The notes under the pieces were generated by a model that was not told where the DNA came from, searched no databases, and saw only the letters and a program-made list of their open reading frames with translations. Source: an uncultured Phocaeicola sp. (lineage in GTDB: Bacteria; Bacteroidota; Bacteroidia; Bacteroidales; Bacteroidaceae). Taken from it: 64,000 bases of DNA. A program made the translations under genes and the position numbers. Of the stretch, positions 54,940-62,978 are shown one piece after another; within the stretch, counting starts at the first letter, position 1; the number at the start of each line of letters is the position of its first letter. The DNA is taken from assembly GCA_944320845.1 (NCBI GenBank), contig CALUJA010000011.1, positions 1-64,000 of the forward strand, written 5' to 3'.

Positions 54940-56312
54940 ATAGCAGTAGTTGTTGTTAAATACATATTGTCTTTCGCGGTTTCTTCCGCAGGTTCCGTTT
55001 CGGTTTCCTCCTGCTTTCCCGGCAGCGGCTCGGGCTTGCGGTTGCGGGCATGAATCATATAAATCAGCGAGCCTACGAACGCCGCGCAGCATGCCACGCC
55101 TATATAGAGGCTCATCTGGTTGTAGAATGACGCCCAGTCAATATGAGAAGCGTAAAACTCCTTGAAAAGCAGCAAGGCCAACGTACCCAAATACCCGACA
55201 AAGTCTATCGTTATGATGAAGAACCCTACATTCCCCCTTATCTTGAAGCAGGCAATGAACCGTTCGAAAAAGATGGTCTGGAAACTCAGATAGGCCATAT
55301 CCAGGCAAAGGCTCTGCATGAACAGCCATACGGTGGTAGGAAGCCCGATTCTTCCGGCATCCGCCCCAAGGAATGCAAGGGCTCCCATTCCGCAGGTGGA
55401 AAGAACCAGAAGGATGCACAGCACACGCAAGTGGTTATATGTAGATGCCAGCAAAGCAAAGACAGCAAGCAAAACCAATGTGGCTATGGAGTCAATCTGG
55501 GCAAATGCCCATGAAGAGATGGTATCGACATCGATGATGCACACGATGAAGTCTTCTTTGATGTCGCGCTGCACGGTAAGCAGCAGGTTTGCCCCGAAAA
55601 GCATCAGAAGCAGCGGCATGAAACGGCGGAACAGTGCCCATCGCTGGTGTCCGTTGAGCGTGACACGCACCGAGCGCGACGCGATATCGGCGGCGGTAGG
55701 ACGGGGGAAACGGGTCATCATCCACCCTGTAAAGCAAAGAAGAGGAAAGGCAGCCGCGCCAATCAAGGCGGGCATCCAGAATTCGCTCACGTGAAGATGG
55801 TTGAGCGCATAAAGCCCCAAAGATTTTGCCACGCCCGAACTGAGCGCCATGCTCACGCCCATAATGCTGGCAAGTATATCCGTCGTCCGCCGGCCCTCGA
55901 GAAAACTGAATATCACCCCCCACATACATCCCAGTGACAGGCCGTTAAAAAACAGCGCCACGATATTGTAAGGAATCGGCAAAAGGCCGAAAGCAACCAG
56001 CGAGACTTCAGACAGAGCGGCCGAACCGATGATAAACTTCAAGCGCCCTTCGGGACGCAATTCGGATATATACTTGATGCCCAAAAGCTTCGCACATACA
56101 TATCCCAGCAACTGGATAATGCTGACAGCAATCTTATAATCCATTCCGCAGACCTGCAGCCCCTCGAATTCGGCCGCCGTGAAAGGCTTGCGCAAGGCAT
56201 ATACCAGCGAATAGGAAAGAAGAGCCGTACCTCCGGCCCACAAGACAAAAAGCCAGTCGGGCATCGCGTGCTTCTCTTCCGCATTCGGCAATATATTCAC
56301 TGAATCTTTCAT
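54936..56312 (-). CDS. DUF5690-type MFS transporter, copy 2
   Basis: 458 residues with about 12 membrane helices. It is a clear paralogue of copy 1: SLVYALRKPFTAAEFEGL, LLGYVCAKLLGIKYISEL, NGLSLGCMWGVIFSFLEGRR, LASIMGVSMALSSGVAKSLG and QRDIKEDFIVCIIDVD. The C-terminal tail is longer and acidic (KQEETETEPAEET). Being fused in one operon with phnX and phnW by a 4-base overlap makes 2-aminoethylphosphonate or phosphonoacetaldehyde the likely cargo. The start at MKDSVNIL (56312) is chosen because a perfect -7 box (56341-56348) lies in the longer frame. Confidence 0.85.
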   Translation of the reverse strand: MKDSVNILPNAEEKHAMPDWLFVLWAGGTALLSYSLVYALRKPFTAAEFEGLQVCGMDYKIAVSIIQLLGYVCAKLLGIKYISELRPEGRLKFIIGSAALSEVSLVAFGLLPIPYNIVALFFNGLSLGCMWGVIFSFLEGRRTTDILASIMGVSMALSSGVAKSLGLYALNHLHVSEFWMPALIGAAAFPLLCFTGWMMTRFPRPTAADIASRSVRVTLNGHQRWALFRRFMPLLLMLFGANLLLTVQRDIKEDFIVCIIDVDTISSWAFAQIDSIATLVLLAVFALLASTYNHLRVLCILLVLSTCGMGALAFLGADAGRIGLPTTVWLFMQSLCLDMAYLSFQTIFFERFIACFKIRGNVGFFIITIDFVGYLGTLALLLFKEFYASHIDWASFYNQMSLYIGVACCAAFVGSLIYMIHARNRKPEPLPGKQEETETEPAEETAKDNMYLTTTTAI

Positions 56313-56340
56313 AACCAATCTTCTGCTTTTGATTTCGCTG

Positions 56341-56348
56341 CAAATGTA
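56341..56348 (-). promoter_or_regulatory. -7 box of the transporter-phnX-phnW operon
   Basis: TACATTTG on the minus strand, perfect to TAnnTTTG, 28 bases before the ATG at 56312. Confidence 0.6.
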
Positions 56349-56471
56349 AGGGCTTCCGCAAAACGGGAAAATGAATAAAGCAGGAATCATAAAGGCGTAA
56401 CAATTCAGAAACATTCATGAAACAGCATTTTTACAGCAAAGAAACAGGTATTAAACCCGATTGAAACGACT

Positions 56472-56480
56472 TTGTAACAT
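56472..56480. promoter_or_regulatory. Shared word TTGTAACAT, possible operator half-site
   Basis: The same 9 bases occur at 52034-52042 in the other transporter/regulator gap; GTAACA also recurs at the copy 1 transporter start and at 56397. A pair of 8-base inverted words, CATTCATG (56412-56419) and CATGAATG (56478-56485), lies around it. These may be contacts for the paralogous regulators. Confidence 0.35.
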
Positions 56481-56488
56481 GAATGATT

Positions 56489-56519
56489 TTTGAATAATAA
56501 AGAATTATGAGTAACTTCG
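56489..56519 (+). promoter_or_regulatory. Promoter of regulator 2
   Basis: -33 element TTTG (56489-56492), spacer of 19 bases, then TAACTTCG (56512-56519), one mismatch from TAnnTTTG. The spacing is the Bacteroidetes optimum. The ATG is 26 bases downstream at 56545. Confidence 0.55.
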
Positions 56520-56544
56520 CCCACGAACGACACACTTTACATCT

Positions 56545-57438
56545 ATGACGGAAGAACTGAAAGACATATACGAACGGATGACATTCCTGAGGCAAAAGGG
56601 AATCAAGATGAAGGAAATGGCGGAAAAGTCGGGATTCTCGCCCAGTGTCTTGTCGGCCATCTACTCGACCGTACTGCCTGCCTACTTCAAAAACCGGGAG
56701 GAAAAAGGCATGAATGAAGATGAAGCCCTCAACAATGCCCTGGTATGGGTAAACAATGTCTCAAGAAAAAAGCTGCTTGGCTCGCTTGCCAGCCTGAAAG
56801 AGTCGCTGTTTTCCATGGACTTCAACATCAAGTCTGCTCCGGAGGATGCCCGCAATCCCTTTCTTGCGCAACTTGAAAGCAACATGCAGGAAGCTGTGGG
56901 GAGGATTATCAACTTCAGCGGAATCTATCTGAGCTACAGCATATCGTCCGGAAGCCGCAGCCTGAAAGTGGAGCCGTACCTTATCGCCCCCGCCGAAAAC
57001 GGACATTATGTGGAGGTGGGCCATAACAATGCATACGGAGCAACCCACTGGGGAACGGTTTTCATGAACGGATTCAACCATCTGAACCTGATGTTCAACG
57101 AAAACCAGCCGCCACAGCTGTCGCTTTTCCATATCTGCCTGAAACTTCCCATGTATGACCATCCTCCTTTCCTGCGCGGACTGTACATGTGCTTTGACTA
57201 TAACTACAATCCGGTGGCGCGCCGCATCCTTTTCGTCAAGCATTCCGACAGCATTGCCCGCGATGAATTCCTGCAACTGAAGGGGGAACTGAAGGCTCCC
57301 GAAATGCTGAACGAAAAAGAAAAGGCTTATTATGACTATACCTGCGGGGCGGAAGACATCATCCGCATGTGCAACATCCCCTCGCCGCAGATGACCGAAG
57401 AGGATTTGGCGGTCGAGAAAAAGATTCTTTCCTTATGA
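56545..57438 (+). CDS. HTH transcriptional regulator with unclassified ligand domain, copy 2
   Basis: 297 residues, paralogue of copy 1 over its whole length. HTH: LRQKGIKMKEMAEKSGFSPS then VLSAIYSTVLP. Shared C-domain words: NNVSRKKLLGSL, LKVEPYLIAP, NLMFNENQPPQLSLF, GLYMCFDYNYNPVARRILFV, YYDYTCGAEDIIRM. It is divergent from the transporter-phnX-phnW operon, as copy 1 is from the ETF operon, so each likely reads a ligand linked to its own operon. It is convergent with the dehydrogenase-like gene, 26 bases away. Confidence 0.75.
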   Translation: MTEELKDIYERMTFLRQKGIKMKEMAEKSGFSPSVLSAIYSTVLPAYFKNREEKGMNEDEALNNALVWVNNVSRKKLLGSLASLKESLFSMDFNIKSAPEDARNPFLAQLESNMQEAVGRIINFSGIYLSYSISSGSRSLKVEPYLIAPAENGHYVEVGHNNAYGATHWGTVFMNGFNHLNLMFNENQPPQLSLFHICLKLPMYDHPPFLRGLYMCFDYNYNPVARRILFVKHSDSIARDEFLQLKGELKAPEMLNEKEKAYYDYTCGAEDIIRMCNIPSPQMTEEDLAVEKKILSL

Positions 57439-57464
57439 AAAAATCTTTTCCGTCCTGACCCGAA

Positions 57465-58367
57465 TCATTTTCCGCCGGACAGAAAATCCAGCAGGTTCTG
57501 CAACGCCTTCCTGTTCAGCCTTTCCACACTTTGTTCCGACTTGCCTGATATATACGGCGTATACAGGACATTTTCTATTCCGGAAAGTCTGTCCGCCAGA
57601 TTTCCCATAGCCGTCGCATCACACAGATACCAGCTTTGGGGATTTTCATGCAGCCATTCTTCAAGCGCGCCTACTTGAAACGTAAGCCCGACCGAGGTGT
57701 TCACCAGGATTTTACGGTTGCCAAACAGCGCAAACTCCTCCTTTCCCAGCAGAAAGGTATTGCGCGGCAGGCAGGTGCATACGATGTCACACTCTTTCAG
57801 CAGGATGTGCAAAGGTTTGTATGCATATCCTCTCGCGTCTCCGTCAGGCTTCCGGCTACGGCTGTAATACGAAACCGAGGCTCCGAACAGCCGAAACGCG
57901 TCCGCCACCATGCCTCCCGTCTTGCCGAGGCCGACAATACCCACTTTCTGTCCGGTCAGCTCAGTGGGCTGCTCCTTCCATCTCCGCCCGCCGAAGCCGT
58001 GAAGCAGCCTTACCAGCTCGGATATGACATATTCCACCACGCCCTCGTCGCCGTAATCCCTTACACCCTTTACGGCGATTCCTCTCCTTTCGGCTTCCTG
58101 CAAGTCCACATTGCAGCTGCGCGGGTCGTAAACCGAGCAATACATGCCTATATATTTCAGGTTCCGGCATGCATCCATCACCTCTTTCCCTACCGGCGTG
58201 CGGAAAGACACCAGCAGACAGTCGGCATCCCCTATGCGTCTTTTCACTTCTTCCACTTCCGAAGGAAAATCGTGATAGACCACCACTTCCTTTCCCCACT
58301 TGCAAAGCTCACGTTCATACGCTCCGGTCAACAGCGTTTCGTCGACCGCCACTATTTTTTCAAACAT
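57465..58367 (-). CDS. D-2-hydroxyacid dehydrogenase-like protein lacking usual catalytic residues
   Basis: 300 residues with the two-domain fold of NAD-dependent D-2-hydroxyacid dehydrogenases. The nucleotide-binding motif GQKVGIVGLGKTGGMVADAF is intact (about 145-165). However, where the family has Arg in a NxARG motif this reads LVNTSVGLTFQVGAL; the region of the catalytic Glu reads LCDATAMGN; and the catalytic His of TPH is Tyr in YTPYISGKSE. So it is probably not an ordinary dehydrogenase. The start at MFEKIVAVDETLL (58367) follows a perfect -7 box (58399-58406). Not clearly part of the phosphonate region. Confidence 0.75.
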   Translation of the reverse strand: MFEKIVAVDETLLTGAYERELCKWGKEVVVYHDFPSEVEEVKRRIGDADCLLVSFRTPVGKEVMDACRNLKYIGMYCSVYDPRSCNVDLQEAERRGIAVKGVRDYGDEGVVEYVISELVRLLHGFGGRRWKEQPTELTGQKVGIVGLGKTGGMVADAFRLFGASVSYYSRSRKPDGDARGYAYKPLHILLKECDIVCTCLPRNTFLLGKEEFALFGNRKILVNTSVGLTFQVGALEEWLHENPQSWYLCDATAMGNLADRLSGIENVLYTPYISGKSEQSVERLNRKALQNLLDFLSGGK

Positions 58368-58398
58368 ACTCCTTTTTCTTTTAACGAAATTAGCCGGA

Positions 58399-58406
58399 CA
58401 AATATA
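58399..58406 (-). promoter_or_regulatory. -7 box for the dehydrogenase-like gene
   Basis: TATATTTG on the minus strand, perfect to TAnnTTTG, 32 bases before the ATG at 58367. The divergent queA box starts 23 bases away, so the two promoters overlap. Confidence 0.6.
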
Positions 58407-58429
58407 AGGATTTATCGACAAGAAAGTCT

Positions 58430-58437
58430 TACTTTTG
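58430..58437 (+). promoter_or_regulatory. -7 box for queA
   Basis: TACTTTTG, perfect to TAnnTTTG, 19 bases before the ATG at 58457. Confidence 0.6.
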
Positions 58438-58456
58438 CACGACAAATCCACAAGAC

Positions 58457-59674
58457 ATGGAAGATACCAGACATATCAAGATAAGCGATTACAACTATCC
58501 GCTTCCGGACGAACGCATTGCAAAATTTCCGCTGCCCGTAAGAGACCAGTCCAAACTGCTGGTCTACCGGCACGGAGAAGTCAGCGAATCGCTCTTTACC
58601 TCCTTGCCCGACTACATAGAACCGGGCGAACTGATGGTTTTCAACAATACGAAAGTCATCCAGGCACGCCTGCATTTCCGCAAAGAGACCGGCGCTCTGA
58701 TTGAAATATTCTGTCTGGAGCCGATTCAGCCCAATGACTATGCGCTGAACTTCCAGCAAACCAGCCATTCGGCCTGGCTCTGCATGATAGGCAACCTGAA
58801 GAAATGGAAGGAAGGCCCTTTGCGCCGCGAAATGACCGTGAAGGGAAAGCCGCTTACACTGACCGCCACACGCGGAACATGCCGCGGAACCAGTCATTGG
58901 ATAGACTTTACGTGGGACAATGACGAAGTAACCTTTGCCGACATACTGGAGATGTTCGGCGAATTGCCCATTCCTCCCTACTTGAACCGCGAGACACAAG
59001 AGAGCGATAAAGAGACCTACCAGACGGTTTACTCGAAGATAAAGGGCTCGGTGGCCGCACCTACCGCGGGGCTGCACTTTACCCGACGGGTGCTTGATGC
59101 GCTTCAAGAGAAAGGAACAGACCTGGAAGAAGTCACGCTGCACGTAGGAGCCGGCACGTTCAAACCGGTGAAAAGTGAAGAAATCGAGGGGCATGAAATG
59201 CATACCGAATATATATCCGTAAACCGACAGATGATTGAAAAACTGATTGCCCACGGCGGAAAGGCCGTAGCCGTAGGCACTACGTCTGTCCGCACCCTGG
59301 AAAGTCTGTATTACATCGGGGCAACCGTCAGCCTTCATCCCGATGCCAGCCAGGAAGAACTGCACGTAAGCCAGTGGCAGCCCTATGACACCCGTCCGTC
59401 GCTGACCGCAACAGAAGCCTTGCAATGCATATCAGACTACATGAGCCGGCATCAGATTGACGCCTTGCATACGAGCACGCAGATTATCATCGCACCCGGA
59501 TATGAATATAAAATCGTGAAAAAGATGATAACCAACTTTCATCAGCCGCAAAGCACCCTGCTCTTGCTCGTGTCTGCATTCGTGAAAGGAGACTGGCATA
59601 CCATCTACGACTATGCCCTTGCCCACGGTTTCCGTTTCTTGAGCTATGGCGACAGTTCGCTGCTGATACCTTAA
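58457..59674 (+). CDS. queA: tRNA preQ1(34) S-adenosylmethionine ribosyltransferase-isomerase
   Basis: 405 residues. QueA adds the ribosyl part of SAM to preQ1 in tRNA, giving epoxyqueuosine. Signatures: DYNYPLPDERIAKFPLP near the start, MVFNNTKVIQARLHFRK, GELPIPPYLNRE, SVAAPTAGLHFTRRVLD, HVGAGTFKPVKSEEIEGHEM, VGTTSVRTLES and the C-terminal NFHQPQSTLLLLVSAFV. No other queuosine gene is in the window. It is convergent with rodA, 9 bases away. Confidence 0.96.
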   Translation: MEDTRHIKISDYNYPLPDERIAKFPLPVRDQSKLLVYRHGEVSESLFTSLPDYIEPGELMVFNNTKVIQARLHFRKETGALIEIFCLEPIQPNDYALNFQQTSHSAWLCMIGNLKKWKEGPLRREMTVKGKPLTLTATRGTCRGTSHWIDFTWDNDEVTFADILEMFGELPIPPYLNRETQESDKETYQTVYSKIKGSVAAPTAGLHFTRRVLDALQEKGTDLEEVTLHVGAGTFKPVKSEEIEGHEMHTEYISVNRQMIEKLIAHGGKAVAVGTTSVRTLESLYYIGATVSLHPDASQEELHVSQWQPYDTRPSLTATEALQCISDYMSRHQIDALHTSTQIIIAPGYEYKIVKKMITNFHQPQSTLLLLVSAFVKGDWHTIYDYALAHGFRFLSYGDSSLLIP

Positions 59675-59683
59675 ATGGCCGGG

Positions 59684-61147
59684 CTACCCTTCTCTGCCGG
59701 CATCAATGCGGAGAAATACAAAAAGCAGAATGGTAAATCCCCAAAGTGAAGAACCTCCGTAGCTGAAGAACGGCAGAGGAATGCCGATTACAGGGGTCAG
59801 CCCAAGCACCATGCCGATGTTGATGAAAAGATGGAAGAAGAAGATGCTCAACACGCAATATCCATATACCCTTCCGAAACGGGTGGTCTGGCGCTCCGCC
59901 AGCCGGATAAGCCGGAGTATCAATGCCATAAACAGAAAAAGGACAAGTGCAGAACCGAAAAATCCCTGCTCCTCACCCACCGTACAAAAGATGAAGTCCG
60001 TATCCTGCTCGGGTACATACTTCAGCTTGGTCTGTGTTCCGTTCAGAAAACCCTTTCCCAACAATCCGCCCGACCCGATGGCAATCTTGCTTTGATTTAC
60101 ATTATACCCGGCACCTGCCGGGTCGTCCTTCATTCCCAACAGCACTTCGATACGAATCTTCTGATGAGGCTCCAATACGCGATTGAACACGTAGTCCGTT
60201 GAAAAGAAGAAAACAGCAGACCCAATTACAAAAACCGCCGCATAAAAGTAGTTGGCCAACCGTTCGCGCAGAAACAGAAATGTCAGATAAGCCACAATCG
60301 CCACGTAAATGCTTACCAACAGGACGGTTACATCAAACGGAATGACATAGCAGGAGAACAAAACGCCCAAAACGGCCAGTCCTCCCCCGATTGAGGCTAT
60401 GTATAAAGCCGGGCGCATCCCGCCCTGACGACAATACAGCCGCACAAGCAGGGCAGAAAGCAAGACAATCAGGAGCGACACCGAGAACTCGCCCCACGAA
60501 GTCAGGTCATCGGGCAGCATATCACCGCCGAAACGGATTCCGACAATAAAGAAAACGATGGCGCAGATTCCGGAAAAAAGCACCGCACCCGTCATCCCTT
60601 CGCGGTAAAGCACCAGGAAAAGAGAGAGATAAACCAAGGCCGAACCCGTTTCACGCTGCAAGATGATGAGCGTCATGGGCAATAATATCAGTCCCAAGCA
60701 GACCAACATGTCGCGCATGCGGTGCATGGAGAAGGTATATTCGCCCATAAACTTTCCGAGTGCCAGTGCCGTGGCGAACTTGGCAAATTCAGCCGGCTGG
60801 ATGCTCACCGGCCCCAACACAATCCAAGAGCGCGAACCCTTTATCTCATGAGGGTTAAAGATTGTTCCCAAAAGCAAAAGCATCAGGATGCCATAGACCA
60901 GATAGGCATACGCATCATACATACGCGAGTCAAGCATCAGCAAGATGAATCCCAGACAGAGCGAACAGCCAATCCACATCAGCTGTTTTCCGGCCCGGGT
61001 AGAGAAGTCCAGAAAGTCGGGCTCGCCATAATCGTAGCTTGCCCCGCAAACGCTGAGCCATCCCAAGACAATCAGAAACAAATATATTCCCACTGTCCAC
61101 CAGTCCAAGGCCTTCCACCAGCTATTGTTACCTTTCAAGTATGCCAT
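59684..61147 (-). CDS. rodA: Rod-shape SEDS glycosyltransferase RodA
   Basis: 487 residues with about 10 or more membrane helices. RodA polymerises lipid II in the elongasome with PBP2. SEDS signatures: LGPVSIQPAEFAKFATALAL, TFILQRETGSALVYLSLFLV-like segment around residue 165 and, near the C-terminus, GMVLGLTPVIGIPLPFFSYG with GGSSLWGF. It is somewhat longer than E. coli RodA (370), with an extended central loop region, as in other Bacteroidetes. Its start overlaps the mrdA end by 20 bases. Last gene of mreC-mreD-mrdA-rodA. Confidence 0.95.
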   Translation of the reverse strand: MAYLKGNNSWWKALDWWTVGIYLFLIVLGWLSVCGASYDYGEPDFLDFSTRAGKQLMWIGCSLCLGFILLMLDSRMYDAYAYLVYGILMLLLLGTIFNPHEIKGSRSWIVLGPVSIQPAEFAKFATALALGKFMGEYTFSMHRMRDMLVCLGLILLPMTLIILQRETGSALVYLSLFLVLYREGMTGAVLFSGICAIVFFIVGIRFGGDMLPDDLTSWGEFSVSLLIVLLSALLVRLYCRQGGMRPALYIASIGGGLAVLGVLFSCYVIPFDVTVLLVSIYVAIVAYLTFLFLRERLANYFYAAVFVIGSAVFFFSTDYVFNRVLEPHQKIRIEVLLGMKDDPAGAGYNVNQSKIAIGSGGLLGKGFLNGTQTKLKYVPEQDTDFIFCTVGEEQGFFGSALVLFLFMALILRLIRLAERQTTRFGRVYGYCVLSIFFFHLFINIGMVLGLTPVIGIPLPFFSYGGSSLWGFTILLFVFLRIDAGREG

Positions 61148-62978
61148 AATCTATCCGTCTGTTTTGAATGTCAGTAGCAAGCGCCTCGTCTTCCGGCGAC
61201 AGCCCGCCCTTCAGATACTGCTCTATCATCAGCCGCCCAATCGGAACGCCGTAAGTGGCTCCCCATCCACCGTTTTCCACATAGACGGCAATCGCTATCT
61301 TCGGGTCATTCATCGGGGCAAATCCCATGAAAGCGGAATGGTCTCTTCCTTTATTCTGGGCAGTCCCCGTCTTTCCGCACACTTCGATATCGGGAAGATT
61401 GGCCAGACGGCAGGTTCCGCCCAATACGGCCGCACGCATCCCCTCGATTACCTCTTCATAATGCGAGGCCTCCACCTTTGTATAGTGGCGCTTGGTATAG
61501 GCTTCATCCAGCTTCTCGCCTTCCACCGCCTTCACCACATGGGGAGTAATGTAATATCCCCGGTTGGCTATCGTCGCTCCCAAATTGGCAATCTGAAGCG
61601 GAGTGGCTGTAACCTCACCTTGCCCGATGGCAATACTGATTATTGTCAGACCATTCCACGAGCCGCGATAGGCCTTGTCGTAATACTGCGCATTCGGAAT
61701 CATCCCGCGCTTTTCACCGGGGAGATCTATTCCCAATGTATATCCGAATCCCATTGACACCATGTAGTCGCGCCAAGTATTCATCGCCCTCTGCACGGTA
61801 CCGTACTTCTGCCTTGCCCCAATCATATAATATAGTCCCCAACAGAAATAACCGTTGCACGAGGTGGCTATGGCCGGAATCAGGGTCAAGGGCGAAGGAT
61901 GGCCGTGACACCCCACATGCAGCCCCCTGAAATTAAATCCCCCGGAGCAAGGAAAAGGCGTACCGGGCACGATTATCCCTTCTTGCAGAAAGGTCAGGGC
62001 CTGGGTTGTCTTGAATGTAGAGCCCGGAGGATAGGTTCCCATTATCGCGCGGTTCAGCAAAGGCTTCCACGGGTCGGACACCATCTTCTGATGATTCTTT
62101 CCCCGGTTTCGCCCAATCATCAGATGCGGGTCGTATGTCGGCGAAGAAACCATGCAGAGCACTTCGCCGGTCGACGGTTCGATGGCAACAATGCTTCCGA
62201 TTTTCCCTTCCAAAAGCCGTTCGCCCAGCATCTGGAGATTTATATCCAGACCCAGCGTCAGGTTTTTGCCGGCCACAGGCGACTTGTCAAACTTGCCTTC
62301 CATATAATTGCCCTGGATACGCCCGCGCACATCGCGCAGCAAGATTTCAACGCCCTTTTCTCCCCGGAGCTGCTTCTCGTAAAACCGTTCCACTCCCAGC
62401 TTCCCGATGAAGTCGCCCGATATGTAATAGTCGTCTTCCTCCATCTCTTTCCTCGACACTTCGCCGATATCTCCCAATATGTGCGCACCGGCATTGTATC
62501 CGTACTGGCGTATCGTACGCCGCTGGATATAGAATCCGGGGAACTTGAAAAGCTTTTCCTGAAACACTCCACATTCCTTTGCCGAGAGTTGGGTCAGAAA
62601 AACCTGGTTTGTATAGGGAGAATATCCCGGATTGCGCCTCCTGTCCTTGATTTCCTTAAAGCGCTCGCGCAGAAACTCGGGCGTGATGCCCAGTGTCTCG
62701 CACAAATCCAGCGAATCGAGGCTGGCAATCTCCTTCATCACCACCGTTATGTCATAGGCTGCCTGATTGAACACCAGCAGATTGTCATTGCGGTCGTAAA
62801 TGTTTCCCCTACTCGGATACTGTATCTTCTTCAGCAGAGCGTTGCTGTCTGCGTTCTTCTTGTAATCGTCACTCATTATCTGCAGGGCAAGCAGGCGAAT
62901 CAGGAAGACCAGCACCACGACAATCACCGCCCCGCCGATTACATATTTCCGTTTTTCCAGGTCATAATTACGTTCCAC
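61128..62978 (-). CDS. mrdA: Penicillin-binding protein 2, peptidoglycan transpeptidase
   Basis: 616 residues. A short cytoplasmic tail and one membrane anchor (KYVIGGAVIVVVLVFLIRLL) precede the pedestal domain and the transpeptidase. Active-site motifs: SxxK in TYPPGSTFKTTQ, SxN in IATSCNGYFCWG and KTG in EVCGKTGTAQN. Class B signatures such as QYPSRGNIYDRN (residue ~52) and GSIVAIEPSTGEVLCMVSSP are present. It is the elongation transpeptidase and partner of RodA. Its start touches the mreD stop by one base. Confidence 0.95.
   Translation of the reverse strand: MERNYDLEKRKYVIGGAVIVVVLVFLIRLLALQIMSDDYKKNADSNALLKKIQYPSRGNIYDRNDNLLVFNQAAYDITVVMKEIASLDSLDLCETLGITPEFLRERFKEIKDRRRNPGYSPYTNQVFLTQLSAKECGVFQEKLFKFPGFYIQRRTIRQYGYNAGAHILGDIGEVSRKEMEEDDYYISGDFIGKLGVERFYEKQLRGEKGVEILLRDVRGRIQGNYMEGKFDKSPVAGKNLTLGLDINLQMLGERLLEGKIGSIVAIEPSTGEVLCMVSSPTYDPHLMIGRNRGKNHQKMVSDPWKPLLNRAIMGTYPPGSTFKTTQALTFLQEGIIVPGTPFPCSGGFNFRGLHVGCHGHPSPLTLIPAIATSCNGYFCWGLYYMIGARQKYGTVQRAMNTWRDYMVSMGFGYTLGIDLPGEKRGMIPNAQYYDKAYRGSWNGLTIISIAIGQGEVTATPLQIANLGATIANRGYYITPHVVKAVEGEKLDEAYTKRHYTKVEASHYEEVIEGMRAAVLGGTCRLANLPDIEVCGKTGTAQNKGRDHSAFMGFAPMNDPKIAIAVYVENGGWGATYGVPIGRLMIEQYLKGGLSPEDEALATDIQNRRIDYGILER

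Noticed and set aside
57465-58367. Phosphite dehydrogenase (PtxD), tempting because of the phosphonate neighbours
   Set aside because: PtxD belongs to the same family but needs the Arg, Glu and His residues that are replaced here.
58412-59425. Minus-strand frame antisense to queA
   Set aside because: queA is unmistakable on the other strand; this frame has no recognisable domain.
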